The notes under the pieces are model-generated. The model had not been told where the DNA came from. It saw nothing but the letters and a program-made list of their open reading frames with translations, and did not search any database. Positions 8,309 through 16,658 of a DNA stretch of 36,824 nucleotides are shown one piece after another. The position numbers and the translations under genes were made by a program. Position 1 is the stretch's first letter. Every line of letters starts with the position of its first letter. This DNA comes from CAZUVM01 sp964623885 (GTDB lineage: Bacteria; Verrucomicrobiota; Verrucomicrobiia; Limisphaerales; UBA8199): contig CAZUVM010000108.1 of NCBI GenBank assembly GCA_964623885.1, positions 1-36,824 of the forward strand, in the 5' to 3' direction.

Positions 8309-10594
8309 TTACCGGTACCCAGCTTTGCCTGCGTGCTTGTCCCCTGCTTGCAGCGAGACTATCCGCTGTTGCGCCGCGAGATTTCCCGGCTCGAGTCGAA
8401 GGACGGCTTCGAATTCCTGTTGCGCCTCATCCATACGCCCTTGGCTCATGAGCCAGGCTCCATAATCAAACCGCGCTGGAACAGTGTCTGGGCTCAGTTG
8501 TGCTGCTTCCCGGAATTCGTTTCCGGCCGGTCCCGGCTGCCCGGCCAAAACCAATTCAACCCCCAACTCATGATGCGGAAGCCCATCTTTCGGGTTCAAT
8601 TCTATCGCTGCACGATAACTTGCCATGGCTTCCACACGACGACCCAGTGCTGCCAACACTTTGCCCTGACGAATCAGGATTTGAGGGTTCTTGGGATCCT
8701 GTTTAAGGGCGGTTGAAAAGCAAGCGAGCGCCTCATAATACTGTTTCTGCCCAGCCAGCGCGCTGCCGAACTCGACCCATGCATCCGTCTGGCCCGGACG
8801 GATGGCGGTGGCGGTTCGGAGCGACGTCTCGGCCTCGGCATATCGTCCCAAGGCGTTGAGCATTCGCCCGGCCCCGGAATAGCCGAGCGAATCCTGCGGC
8901 ACCAAACCACAATAGCGCCGCCATTCCTTCGCCGAGCCGGCCACATCGCCGGTAAGTTCAAGGAACACGGCAAATTCCTGGCACAGGAAAAAGTCTTCCG
9001 GAAGCTGCCCAAGCAGTCTCAGAAAATCCTGCCGTGTCCTCGCGGCATTGGCTGCGTTCATTTGCCTGCCCAATTCGTTGATCCGTGCCTGCAATTCCTG
9101 GCGACGTTGCACATTATTCGCCTGGCCGCTCAGCGGAGGCGTTTGCATGCGCTCATCCATGAAATGAAGCGCCTGAGCGCGGTTCCATGGAGAAAGCCCC
9201 AGTCTCTGCTCGCACACCTGCTGCGAAACCCAGGCGTTAGTACTGCGCGGCAGGAACCGTTCAATTTGTTCCGCCCAGGCACGCGCTAGCCGATAACGCC
9301 CATCAAGGTCAAAATGGACGTGTTCAAAGAACGTCTCCTGGCCGCAAATCCCAGTTTCATTCTGCGCTGCGAGCGCCGCCGCAGCGTCGAACAGAATGAG
9401 ATTTTCGTTCGCAATCCTCTGCTGCTCGGCCCGGATCTCAGCGTTAATTCGAGAATCGGCGCGAAAGGGCAAGGCATCATCGTCGCAGGCAAGTTGAAAG
9501 CGCTCGCGTGCAGCACTAAAATTGGTCTGCAGAAGTAAGGCCTCACCCCAATGGAATTGCAGCTCGGCTGATTTTGCGTCGATCCGGCCGGCTTGTTCGA
9601 AGCGATCGGTCGCTTTGAGACATTCCTTTGCCGCCACTGCCTGCAGTCCGTTCGTGTATGCTCGATCAAATTGCGCGCGTACTGATGGCTTCAGACGGCT
9701 ATCCAGCATCGAGGCAAAGGGTGGACAATCCTTGAGATTCACTGCAACGGTGTTCAGCAGGATCTTTGCGCCCGAATTCAGTCCTGCTCGTACAATATCA
9801 TCCAGGTTCTTCTGGAAGTTACGGTACACGATCTCCTTGCGCGGGTTGTCCGGCGAAACCGGATTATTCAGAAACATTCCCATTCCGCCCCAGGCGGCGC
9901 GAGTTCCCCGACTCGTGATCCTGCGCCCCAGTTCCATCAACCACTGACCGGTGCGCAATCGCTGAAATGCCAGGGCGAGCCGTACAAACGACAGCCGCGG
10001 CGTTTGCCAGCCGAAAACCGTCGCGGCTCCGTATGGCCCAACCATTTCGTTATTGCCCATGTAGATGATCCACAAGTCCCCTTCATGCGTGGCGCATTCG
10101 CGGGCCATCGGTAGAATGACATGCGAGTTGATCGCGGTGAACGCTACGTTGATGATTTCAAATTTGATGTCGGAATACCTCTCCCGCAGCAGGACCCCCA
10201 GATATCGGTCCGGGGCGAAACTCTCGACCGGATCGCCCATGGCCGCCGATTCGCCGAAGACGAAAATGCGGAATGTGCCGGGCGCCTTGTGCACCGGGAA
10301 TCGAATCGGGCCGGGGTGTCGCGTCAGTTCCTTAGGAAAGAAACGGCGGCTGAAGTCCTCATTCTGCACGTAGTATTCCGCGCCGCCGATTGTCAACCGC
10401 TTGAACAACTGGGGTCTGTAGCCATAGCCGTCGAGGCGCAGAGAAATCTCCAATAAGCCGAACAACAGGAAAGGAAACAGGAGTAGTATCAGGCGGAAAA
10501 GCCAGCGCCGCCGCGCTGCAAACAGTGGTTTCGTCTCAGGCTGTCGATCGAAACGCGATGAAGCGTTCTTTGTCCTTCGCGGGCTCAACCTCAT
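8309..10594 (-). CDS. Membrane-anchored SGNH/GDSL hydrolase with TPR domain
   Basis: Two-domain protein of 761 residues from the ATG at 10594, which has GGAAG seven bases upstream; a TTG further upstream is less likely. One membrane helix (about 31-52) follows an Arg-rich start. Then comes an SGNH hydrolase: the block I Ser in VFGESAAMGDP (about 116), the block III Asn in YMGNNEMVGPYG (about 181), and a late His/Asp pair in FFEHVHFDLDG. The C-terminal half is helical with at least four tetratricopeptide repeats (motifs such as G-R-Y-A-E-A-E-T-S-L and LGRRVEAMASYRAAIELNP). SGNH proteins of this kind usually act on ester groups of surface polysaccharides or lipids. The substrate here is unknown. 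Confidence 0.85.
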   Translation of the reverse strand: MRLSPRRTKNASSRFDRQPETKPLFAARRRWLFRLILLLFPFLLFGLLEISLRLDGYGYRPQLFKRLTIGGAEYYVQNEDFSRRFFPKELTRHPGPIRFPVHKAPGTFRIFVFGESAAMGDPVESFAPDRYLGVLLRERYSDIKFEIINVAFTAINSHVILPMARECATHEGDLWIIYMGNNEMVGPYGAATVFGWQTPRLSFVRLALAFQRLRTGQWLMELGRRITSRGTRAAWGGMGMFLNNPVSPDNPRKEIVYRNFQKNLDDIVRAGLNSGAKILLNTVAVNLKDCPPFASMLDSRLKPSVRAQFDRAYTNGLQAVAAKECLKATDRFEQAGRIDAKSAELQFHWGEALLLQTNFSAARERFQLACDDDALPFRADSRINAEIRAEQQRIANENLILFDAAAALAAQNETGICGQETFFEHVHFDLDGRYRLARAWAEQIERFLPRSTNAWVSQQVCEQRLGLSPWNRAQALHFMDERMQTPPLSGQANNVQRRQELQARINELGRQMNAANAARTRQDFLRLLGQLPEDFFLCQEFAVFLELTGDVAGSAKEWRRYCGLVPQDSLGYSGAGRMLNALGRYAEAETSLRTATAIRPGQTDAWVEFGSALAGQKQYYEALACFSTALKQDPKNPQILIRQGKVLAALGRRVEAMASYRAAIELNPKDGLPHHELGVELVLAGQPGPAGNEFREAAQLSPDTVPARFDYGAWLMSQGRMDEAQQEFEAVLRLEPGNLAAQQRIVSLQAGDKHAGKAGYR

Positions 10595-10701
10595 TATTAA
10601 ACTTCCAGCCTGAAAAACTTGCAACCTTGCAAGGGGCTAGAAGATCGGACCGAATGCCGATCTCCTTGGAAATTGGCAGACTCTTTGACGATGAAAGCTG
10701 C

Positions 10702-10847
10702 GGGGTGGGCTCGAGCCCACGTGTCAGGCGATCCTTACCGTCGGCGCCGCCCCTGCGACGCTTGAACAACGATTGACATCCCGGGTCCAGGCTGTCGCCA
10801 GCCAGCGACAGCCATTCGCACCTGACCGTGGGCTGAAGCCCACCCCA
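10702..10847. repeat. REPIN-like double palindrome
   Basis: Two near-identical palindromic ends face each other across about 90 bases. The left end holds gtgggctcgagcccac (10705-10720) followed by gtgtcaggcg. The right end holds gtgggctgaagcccac (10828-10843) preceded by cgcacctgacc. Read on opposite strands, the two ends match over nearly 29 bases. Between them is a further perfect hairpin, ggctgtcgc/gcgacagcc, at 10790-10813 with a six-base loop. The element fills the spacer after the secreted protein gene (which ends at 10858) and before the SGNH gene, where it could also act as a terminator. A related single palindrome occurs at 21850-21871. No gene is encoded here. Confidence 0.75.
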
Positions 10848-10857
10848 ATTTCGCGAA

Positions 10858-13728
10858 CTAAGGCGAAGTTACTTTATAGAAACGAACCGCGGCCGTCGCG
10901 GGATCGCTGACCGTCTTTACGGTGCCGTCGCCACCAACCGTAGTCAGCAGAGACCATGTCCCGCCGCTCACTGTCGTGTTATAGAACACCCGATAGTTCG
11001 CTCCTAGTTGTGTCGGGAAGGAAATGTGTATGTTGTTACCCGACTTGCCGGCCGAGATAGTGATGGTCTGAGCTGGGACGAGCATGAAGTAGTTCGCATT
11101 AATATTGCCGCCCGAGGTTACGCGGAGCGTATTCGTCCCTCCCAGCGTAACGACGACTGGCGCGGCGAGACCTGAATCCGTCAGCGCCACCCAAGCCCAA
11201 CTTTGCCAACCACCCGTATTAGCACGCCACGTGCCCAGTCTCTGTGTTGTCTGAGTTTGCGTTCCCAAACCACTAGTGACCTTGTCCAAGTACGCGGTCA
11301 AAGGACCATTGCCACCGGCAAGTCGGCCGTAAACGAAATACTTGCCCGCGGGATAACCGCGCGTGTAGTTGCCCCAATCGCCCCCGTTGAAGTTCCCAAC
11401 GTCGTAATCGCCGCCCGCGAAATACCCTGGCAGCGGAACGTCCGCCGTGACTTCTGTGGCCAGCCCGGGCGTGCGGAAAGGATAGTTGCCGTTGCCGGGG
11501 TTGCCGTTGTGAAGGTAGTCCACATTGGAAACGGCCGTGTTTACCTGGTAATAGGCGAACGGCGAGCTGATGCCGTTGCCGGCCTCGTCCCACTGCCCGC
11601 TGTTATAGTCAAAATCCCCGACTTTAACGTAAAAATTACCGGGGTTCATGGTGTCGAAGCTGATCGTTCGGACGCTGCCGGCTCCCGTGGTATTGGTCAC
11701 GGCGATGACCGCTGTATAGAAGCTGTTCGTAAACAGCCCCGAATAACTTACGTTAAAGGGCCCGCCACCGGAGATGTTGAGTCTGGAGGTCACATCGACA
11801 CCGTTCAAGCTGAGGTGAATGCCGCTGCTGTTCAGCGCCGCGCTGCCCAACCCAGCCGCCGCGGTAAAAGTGAAGCCAGCCGATGCGGGAGCAAACACGG
11901 TGCCATTGGCCGGACTAATGTTGTTGATACTGGGAGGAACGCCTGAGGTTGGAAACGGAACGAAAATGAATGAGATGACGTTCTCGCCGGCAATGGGTGA
12001 GCTAAGTAGTTGCAGTGTTTGTTGCCCGGCAGGCACACTCACCGGCGCCAAATTGCCGTCGAGATCCGTCAGGGGTATCCAGGAATACTTGGTCCAATCC
12101 GTTCCATTGGCGAGATAAAATTGCCCAATGTTATTGGTTGTTTGAGGCGTTGTACCGTAGCCGCTGGTTAGAATGTTCAGGTACTCCGCACCGGCGCCCT
12201 GTCCACCCGAAATGCGCCCATAGACCTCGTAATTACCAGACGGCCAGGAGCTTCGGGTGTAATTGTACCAATTCCCGGGGTTGTTGTAGGAAAAGTCAAC
12301 GTTATACACGCCGGGGTCATTTGCGGCCTTATACAACGGCAATTGAATGTCGCTCGAGACCTCGAAAGCCTCTTTGAGATCCGAACGGTTCGGATAATTT
12401 GGCGCGAGCGTCGAGCCGCCCGGCAATGTTCCCGTTCCATTGTAGGTCCACATATCAATTCCAAATGTGCCGGCCCGGCCAAAGTAGCTGTCCACATAAT
12501 TCGTAGAAGTGGGTATCGGGTTCTGGATGAACTGACCGCTGTTATAGTCAAAGGTCTCGACCGGCACGATGAAAACCGGAGTAAGGGTATCAAAGACAGG
12601 ATTGGCGGTGGTGAGCAGTCCCGCGCTGTTGCTGATAGTGATACTGACGTTATAAAACGAGTTCGAAGTAAAGCCTGGTAGCGTCACAGTTAAAGCTGTC
12701 GGTGTTCCGCCGAATTGGAGGTTGGCAGACTGGTCAACTCCATTCACGACGACTTTGACACCACTCTGCGGGTTGGTCGGCAACGGTGCGCCTCCGGTTG
12801 AGGCGGAGGTCACGTTGAAGCTGAGGCTGGTGTTGGTGTTAAAGAATTTCGAGCCGTCCGGTGCAAGGGCGCTGATCACTGAGGGAGAAGGTCCGCCGAG
12901 CTGCATCAGCGTGCAATCATCCCAATAGTTTGCGCCGGACTCGTACAAGGCTTGAGCCAAGCACAACATGTATTGCACATAGGCAGTTCCGGCCGGTGCG
13001 GTCATGACCCCGTCGCTCAGCGTGCTGTTCACCGTCTCCGTGGCGGGGTCTGTATTCGGTCCGATGGTGGTGACATCAAATACATTCGTAACCGCGCAAT
13101 GTATCCACTGGAGATAGATGTTTGTTGCAACGTTGGGGATGACATTGGTCACTGTCGGCCAAGTGTTCACATTGATGGTCTTTACACCGGCTGAGCCCGG
13201 TAGTGTAACCTCAATTGGGCTGATAATGACCGATTTGTAATCGGCCAGAATGTTGTTGTTGATATCCAGGAACTGCACCTCCACCCAACAATCTTCCACG
13301 CCATCCCCGTCACTCGTAAGCAAGCCGGAACCAGCGCCGTTATCACCGCCCTGATGCTGATAATAAGACGAGTACTCGGAAAACCAGGCGTCCGCGGTGT
13401 ACGTGGATCCCGGCGCCGCAGCTATTTTCTGAAAGGCATACATATTGTAGTACCGCGGAGCACCACCGTTGCCATACAACCCCTGCGTCCACAGGGAGTT
13501 TCCCCCACTGCGAGACAGCACCCCGTTCGCTGAGTTCATACTCCAGCCTTCGGTCGTATGAGCCGACCACGTGCTAAAAATGGGGGTGGTTTCAAAACCA
13601 GGATTGACCAGCACGTTCTGGGCGGCTGTAGCACAATCGGCTGCAAGGATAGTTGTCAGGAGAAGCGCTGCGAGGCGCAAGGTGCTTTGAAGGCACTGCT
13701 CCAAACGAGGGGGTTGATTCGTTTTCAT
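10858..13728 (-). CDS. Secreted multi-domain carbohydrate-binding-type protein
   Basis: 956 residues with an N-terminal signal peptide (hydrophobic about 17-30, likely cleavage after TAA around 36). The first domain begins NVLVNPGFET, the usual start of CBM4/9-like beta-sandwiches, and runs to about 285. After it comes a duplicated unit: an Ig-like stretch (with V-N-G-V-D-Q-S and L-N-G-V-D-V-T-S-R), then a sandwich domain starting FDYNSGQ and containing N-W-Y-N-Y-T-R or D-W-G-N-Y-T-R and V-Y-G-R, as in CBM6/malectin-type binding domains. The last 65 residues (GANYRVFYNTTVSGGTW, ending VRFYKV) are a small C-terminal domain common in verrucomicrobial secreted proteins. I see no catalytic domain. 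It is divergent from a GH3 gene, suggesting binding of the polysaccharide whose fragments the GH3 cleaves. Confidence 0.75.
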   Translation of the reverse strand: MKTNQPPRLEQCLQSTLRLAALLLTTILAADCATAAQNVLVNPGFETTPIFSTWSAHTTEGWSMNSANGVLSRSGGNSLWTQGLYGNGGAPRYYNMYAFQKIAAAPGSTYTADAWFSEYSSYYQHQGGDNGAGSGLLTSDGDGVEDCWVEVQFLDINNNILADYKSVIISPIEVTLPGSAGVKTINVNTWPTVTNVIPNVATNIYLQWIHCAVTNVFDVTTIGPNTDPATETVNSTLSDGVMTAPAGTAYVQYMLCLAQALYESGANYWDDCTLMQLGGPSPSVISALAPDGSKFFNTNTSLSFNVTSASTGGAPLPTNPQSGVKVVVNGVDQSANLQFGGTPTALTVTLPGFTSNSFYNVSITISNSAGLLTTANPVFDTLTPVFIVPVETFDYNSGQFIQNPIPTSTNYVDSYFGRAGTFGIDMWTYNGTGTLPGGSTLAPNYPNRSDLKEAFEVSSDIQLPLYKAANDPGVYNVDFSYNNPGNWYNYTRSSWPSGNYEVYGRISGGQGAGAEYLNILTSGYGTTPQTTNNIGQFYLANGTDWTKYSWIPLTDLDGNLAPVSVPAGQQTLQLLSSPIAGENVISFIFVPFPTSGVPPSINNISPANGTVFAPASAGFTFTAAAGLGSAALNSSGIHLSLNGVDVTSRLNISGGGPFNVSYSGLFTNSFYTAVIAVTNTTGAGSVRTISFDTMNPGNFYVKVGDFDYNSGQWDEAGNGISSPFAYYQVNTAVSNVDYLHNGNPGNGNYPFRTPGLATEVTADVPLPGYFAGGDYDVGNFNGGDWGNYTRGYPAGKYFVYGRLAGGNGPLTAYLDKVTSGLGTQTQTTQRLGTWRANTGGWQSWAWVALTDSGLAAPVVVTLGGTNTLRVTSGGNINANYFMLVPAQTITISAGKSGNNIHISFPTQLGANYRVFYNTTVSGGTWSLLTTVGGDGTVKTVSDPATAAVRFYKVTSP

Positions 13729-13810
13729 GAGGTTGTTTTTGTTCAGGGAACGGATTAGCTCGATAAATTAAAACACATTCATCGACATTAAACGTAAACT
13801 ACTTGTCATA

Positions 13811-13839
13811 TTTTTAATAAAATGATTACGCTACGTCAA
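13811..13839 (-). promoter_or_regulatory. Possible promoter of the secreted CBM-type gene
   Basis: On the minus strand TTGACG (13839-13834) is followed after 17 bases by TAAAAA (13816-13811), about 85 bases before the ATG at 13728. The surrounding 270-base divergent spacer is conspicuously AT-rich compared with the rest of the window. The -10 match is only moderate. Confidence 0.3.
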
Positions 13840-13971
13840 TAGGTTTTTCACGATCTTCATACAACTATGCGGCAGAGGCATTAACAGATTACAAGAAAGC
13901 CAGTATTCTTTCGGTTTGTTCGTAATATTTGTCGAATCTCTGCTCATTTTAAAGTTTAGATGGATTACGAA

Positions 13972-14000
13972 TTGACATTGTTTGTAAGAAACAATATTAC
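13972..14000 (+). promoter_or_regulatory. GH3 promoter with internal palindrome, probably leaderless
   Basis: A perfect -35 TTGACA (13972-13977) and TATTAC (13995-14000) are exactly 17 bases apart. The -10 ends six bases before the ATG at 14007, so transcription would start at or next to the start codon. No Shine-Dalgarno sequence is possible upstream. The spacer contains a perfect seven-base inverted repeat attgttt-gtaag-aaacaat (13977-13995) that covers the space between the boxes, the right place for an operator where a dimeric regulator would block polymerase. Confidence 0.6.
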
Positions 14001-14006
14001 ACCTTC

Positions 14007-15857
14007 ATGAGCTGCCAAGTAATGCCGAGTTCGTTGGGACTGATCAGAAGAAGGTCTCTTGTTTACGCCGCTTTTGTGGTCTTTTGCGCACCTGTATGGC
14101 TGGCCAAGGGAGCGCCAGATTACAATGGACAAGCCAAAGCACTCCTGGGGAAGATGACTTTGGAAGAAAAGATCGGCCAAATGACCCAGGCCGATATGAA
14201 CGCGGTTAAGGACAAGTCGGATATACAGAAATACAGCCTTGGCTCGATGTTAAGTGGTGGCGATTCCGATCCCAAAGATATTACCGCCAAAGGTTGGCTG
14301 AAGGCTTGCCAGGAGTATCAGGATTGGGCCCTGAAGAGTCGGCTGAAGATTCCGCTCATTTACGGCATCGACGCCGTGCACGGCCACAACAATGTGGACG
14401 GCGCGGTGATCTTCCCGCACGACATCGGCTTGGGCGCCACGCGCAATCCAGATCTGGTCGAGCGTGCGGAACATATCACCGCCTTGGAAGTGGCTGGCAC
14501 CGGGATCCAGTGGGCTTTCGCACCATGTCTGGCCGCTGCGCAGTGCGAGCGCTGGGGCAGGACCTATGAAAGCTTCAGCGAAGATCCTTCATTGGCCGGT
14601 GAACTGGGTGCTGCGGCGGTCAGAGGTTTTCAAAGTCCTTTGCCAAACGGCGCGAAAGTCCTGGCGTGCGCCAAACATTTCCTCGCCGACGGCGGCACTC
14701 AGAACGGCGTGGACCAGGGCAACGCGGTCATAGACGAGGCAACGTTGAGGAAACTGCACTTGGCGCAATACATTCCAGCCATCAAGGCAGGCGCCGGCTC
14801 GATCATGGTTTCGTATAGCAGTTGGAATGGCCAGAAGATGCACGGCAACCGTTATTTGCTGACGGACGTGCTCAAAGGCGAACTGGGATTCCAGGGCTTT
14901 TTGGTCAGCGACTGGGCGGCCATCGACCAACTGTCGCGCGACTACAAGACGGCCATCGAGAAATCGATTAATGCCGGGTTGGACATGGTTATGATTCCCA
15001 ACGGGCCTGGGCAAAAGAACAATTATGTCGAGTTCATAAGCTTGCTGAAGGAACTGGTAGCCGAAGGCCGAGTGCCGCAGGCGCGGATTGATGATGCTGT
15101 ATTGCGGATCTTGCGCGTGAAATATGAGTTCGGTGTGTTCGAGCATCCCTATGCCGACCCCGCGCTGGTTGCGGACGTGGGCTCGGCCGAACACCGTAAA
15201 GTAGCGCGTGAATGCGTGCGCCAGTCGCTGGTACTGCTGAAGAACGAGCGCGGAGCTCTGCCGCTTTCGAAGGAACTCAAGCACCTGGTTGTCGTGGGAC
15301 CGGCCGCCGATGATATAGGCCGGCAGTGCGGTGGCTGGACGATTACCTGGCAAGGCAAGTCCGGCCTGGTCACTCATGGCGGGACCACCTTGTTGGCCGG
15401 ATTGCGCCAGGTCGCCGGCGGCAGCCTGGATATCACTCACTCACCCGATGCCAGCAATCTGCAAGGAGCCGATGTCGTACTGGCGGTCATTGGCGAAAAG
15501 CCCTACGCCGAAATGCAGGGTGATCGCAGTGATCTGCGTGTGGCTCCTGAAGACGCAGCGCTTATTAAGAAGGCAAAACAAACGGGCAAGCCAGTGGTAA
15601 CCGTATTGTTCAGTGGCCGGCCGCTGGTGCTCGGCGACGTGCTGGACAACAGCGACGCACTCGTGGCGGCCTGGCTCCCCGGAACCGAAGGTCAGGGGAT
15701 TGCCGACGTCCTCTTTGGCAATTCTGAGCCCACCGGCAAGCTCCCGCGCACCTGGCCGCGCAATAACGAGCAAGTTACGCGAGCCAACGCTGGCGATCCG
15801 CAATTCCCGTTTGGCTATGGCTTGACCTACGGACAGGCACGCGCCAGCACGCACTGA
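14007..15857 (+). CDS. Family 3 glycoside hydrolase (beta-glucosidase type)
   Basis: Hydrolyses beta-linked glucosides or glucan ends with retention. The 616 residues begin with an Arg-rich start, a hydrophobic signal segment (17-31) and a probable cleavage near AKGA. The TIM-barrel domain shows IPLIYGIDAVHGHNNV, KHFLADGGTQNG and the nucleophile Asp302 in FLVSDWAAI. The second alpha/beta domain supplies the acid/base, probably Glu502 in GEKPYAEMQGDRSDL, the arrangement of plant and bacterial exo-beta-glucanases of the ExoI type. It ends soon after this domain with no fibronectin-III extension. An internal ATG at 14022 would give a cleaner signal peptide. It is divergent from the carbohydrate-binding-type protein. 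Confidence 0.92.
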   Translation: MSCQVMPSSLGLIRRRSLVYAAFVVFCAPVWLAKGAPDYNGQAKALLGKMTLEEKIGQMTQADMNAVKDKSDIQKYSLGSMLSGGDSDPKDITAKGWLKACQEYQDWALKSRLKIPLIYGIDAVHGHNNVDGAVIFPHDIGLGATRNPDLVERAEHITALEVAGTGIQWAFAPCLAAAQCERWGRTYESFSEDPSLAGELGAAAVRGFQSPLPNGAKVLACAKHFLADGGTQNGVDQGNAVIDEATLRKLHLAQYIPAIKAGAGSIMVSYSSWNGQKMHGNRYLLTDVLKGELGFQGFLVSDWAAIDQLSRDYKTAIEKSINAGLDMVMIPNGPGQKNNYVEFISLLKELVAEGRVPQARIDDAVLRILRVKYEFGVFEHPYADPALVADVGSAEHRKVARECVRQSLVLLKNERGALPLSKELKHLVVVGPAADDIGRQCGGWTITWQGKSGLVTHGGTTLLAGLRQVAGGSLDITHSPDASNLQGADVVLAVIGEKPYAEMQGDRSDLRVAPEDAALIKKAKQTGKPVVTVLFSGRPLVLGDVLDNSDALVAAWLPGTEGQGIADVLFGNSEPTGKLPRTWPRNNEQVTRANAGDPQFPFGYGLTYGQARASTH

Positions 15858-15863
15858 GTCAGC

Positions 15864-16598
15864 TCAATCTTCCAGCTCGAGCACCAGTGCGCCGGGGTCG
15901 ACCCGCAAGCTTTTTATGCCCCGCAGAATCGGGCCGCGTTTGCCCTGACCAACGGCATCTTGCAGCAGATTTTCTCCTTTCAAACCGCCCAGCCAGGCCT
16001 TTGGCAAACTAATCCCGAACACGGTGACGTCTTCAAGAACGGCGAAGGGCGCGCCGCCGTTGCCGATGGAAACGGCAAACCGGCCGCGCGCGCGGAACAT
16101 CTTCCCACCCATAATCGGAAAGTCCTGCGGGATAGGGACGGCGAGGTACGCATTCACAGCATCACGCGCGAATTCAATCCGAACACTTTTGCCCAAATCG
16201 GTGTTTTGGTTGAGCAAGCCGTTGATTTCGCGTTCGGTGAACCGGATCTCCTTGGAGCCGGGCACATAGGGCCGATCCGGCGCCGGCACTTGCACCGGCC
16301 GATCGTTCGTCCACGCGCGAGCAGCCCGACTTGGGTCAAAAGTGGCGGATGGCCGGGCAGGGCTTTCGGCTTCCACCTTGTCCAGCTTCTGTTGAACGAC
16401 CGTTTGCTCTTTCGGAGTCAGCACAACGGGCTTGATCGGGCGTTGGATCCACCAAATCGTAATGGCGACGCTCGCGATAATGATCAGCAACAGCGCGAGC
16501 AGGCCGCCACAGCCGTAGAGCAACCAGGGGCGCTTTTTCGGCGGGGGAGTCGGTGGAATCGGGTCCGGAACAGAGGGGAGCGGGGCATCGGTTGACAT
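15864..16598 (-). CDS. Single-pass membrane protein, unknown function
   Basis: 244 residues: a Pro-rich cytoplasmic start, KKRPWLLYGCGG, one strong membrane helix (about 27-50), then an extracytoplasmic domain. The soluble part contains R-F-T-E-R-E-I-N-G-L-L-N and a following beta-rich region (RIEFARDAVNAYLAVPIP, GRFAVSIG, VTVFGISLP). This resembles the layout of YpmS/DUF2140 or LmeA-like lipid-binding proteins, but I regard that as a weak resemblance. Its stop lies six bases from the convergent GH3 stop. It follows the 666-residue gene on the same strand after 60 bases, so the two probably form an operon. Confidence 0.7.
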   Translation of the reverse strand: MSTDAPLPSVPDPIPPTPPPKKRPWLLYGCGGLLALLLIIIASVAITIWWIQRPIKPVVLTPKEQTVVQQKLDKVEAESPARPSATFDPSRAARAWTNDRPVQVPAPDRPYVPGSKEIRFTEREINGLLNQNTDLGKSVRIEFARDAVNAYLAVPIPQDFPIMGGKMFRARGRFAVSIGNGGAPFAVLEDVTVFGISLPKAWLGGLKGENLLQDAVGQGKRGPILRGIKSLRVDPGALVLELED

Positions 16599-16658
16599 AG
16601 CAAAGTCGCGTTTCCCTCAGCCACTGTGCTGCAACGGCTGGTGGTTGGCAAGGCGTCC

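Noticed and set aside
14589..15440. A 283-codon frame opposite the GH3 gene
   Set aside because: The conserved glycoside hydrolase accounts for this DNA; the shadow shows no family features.
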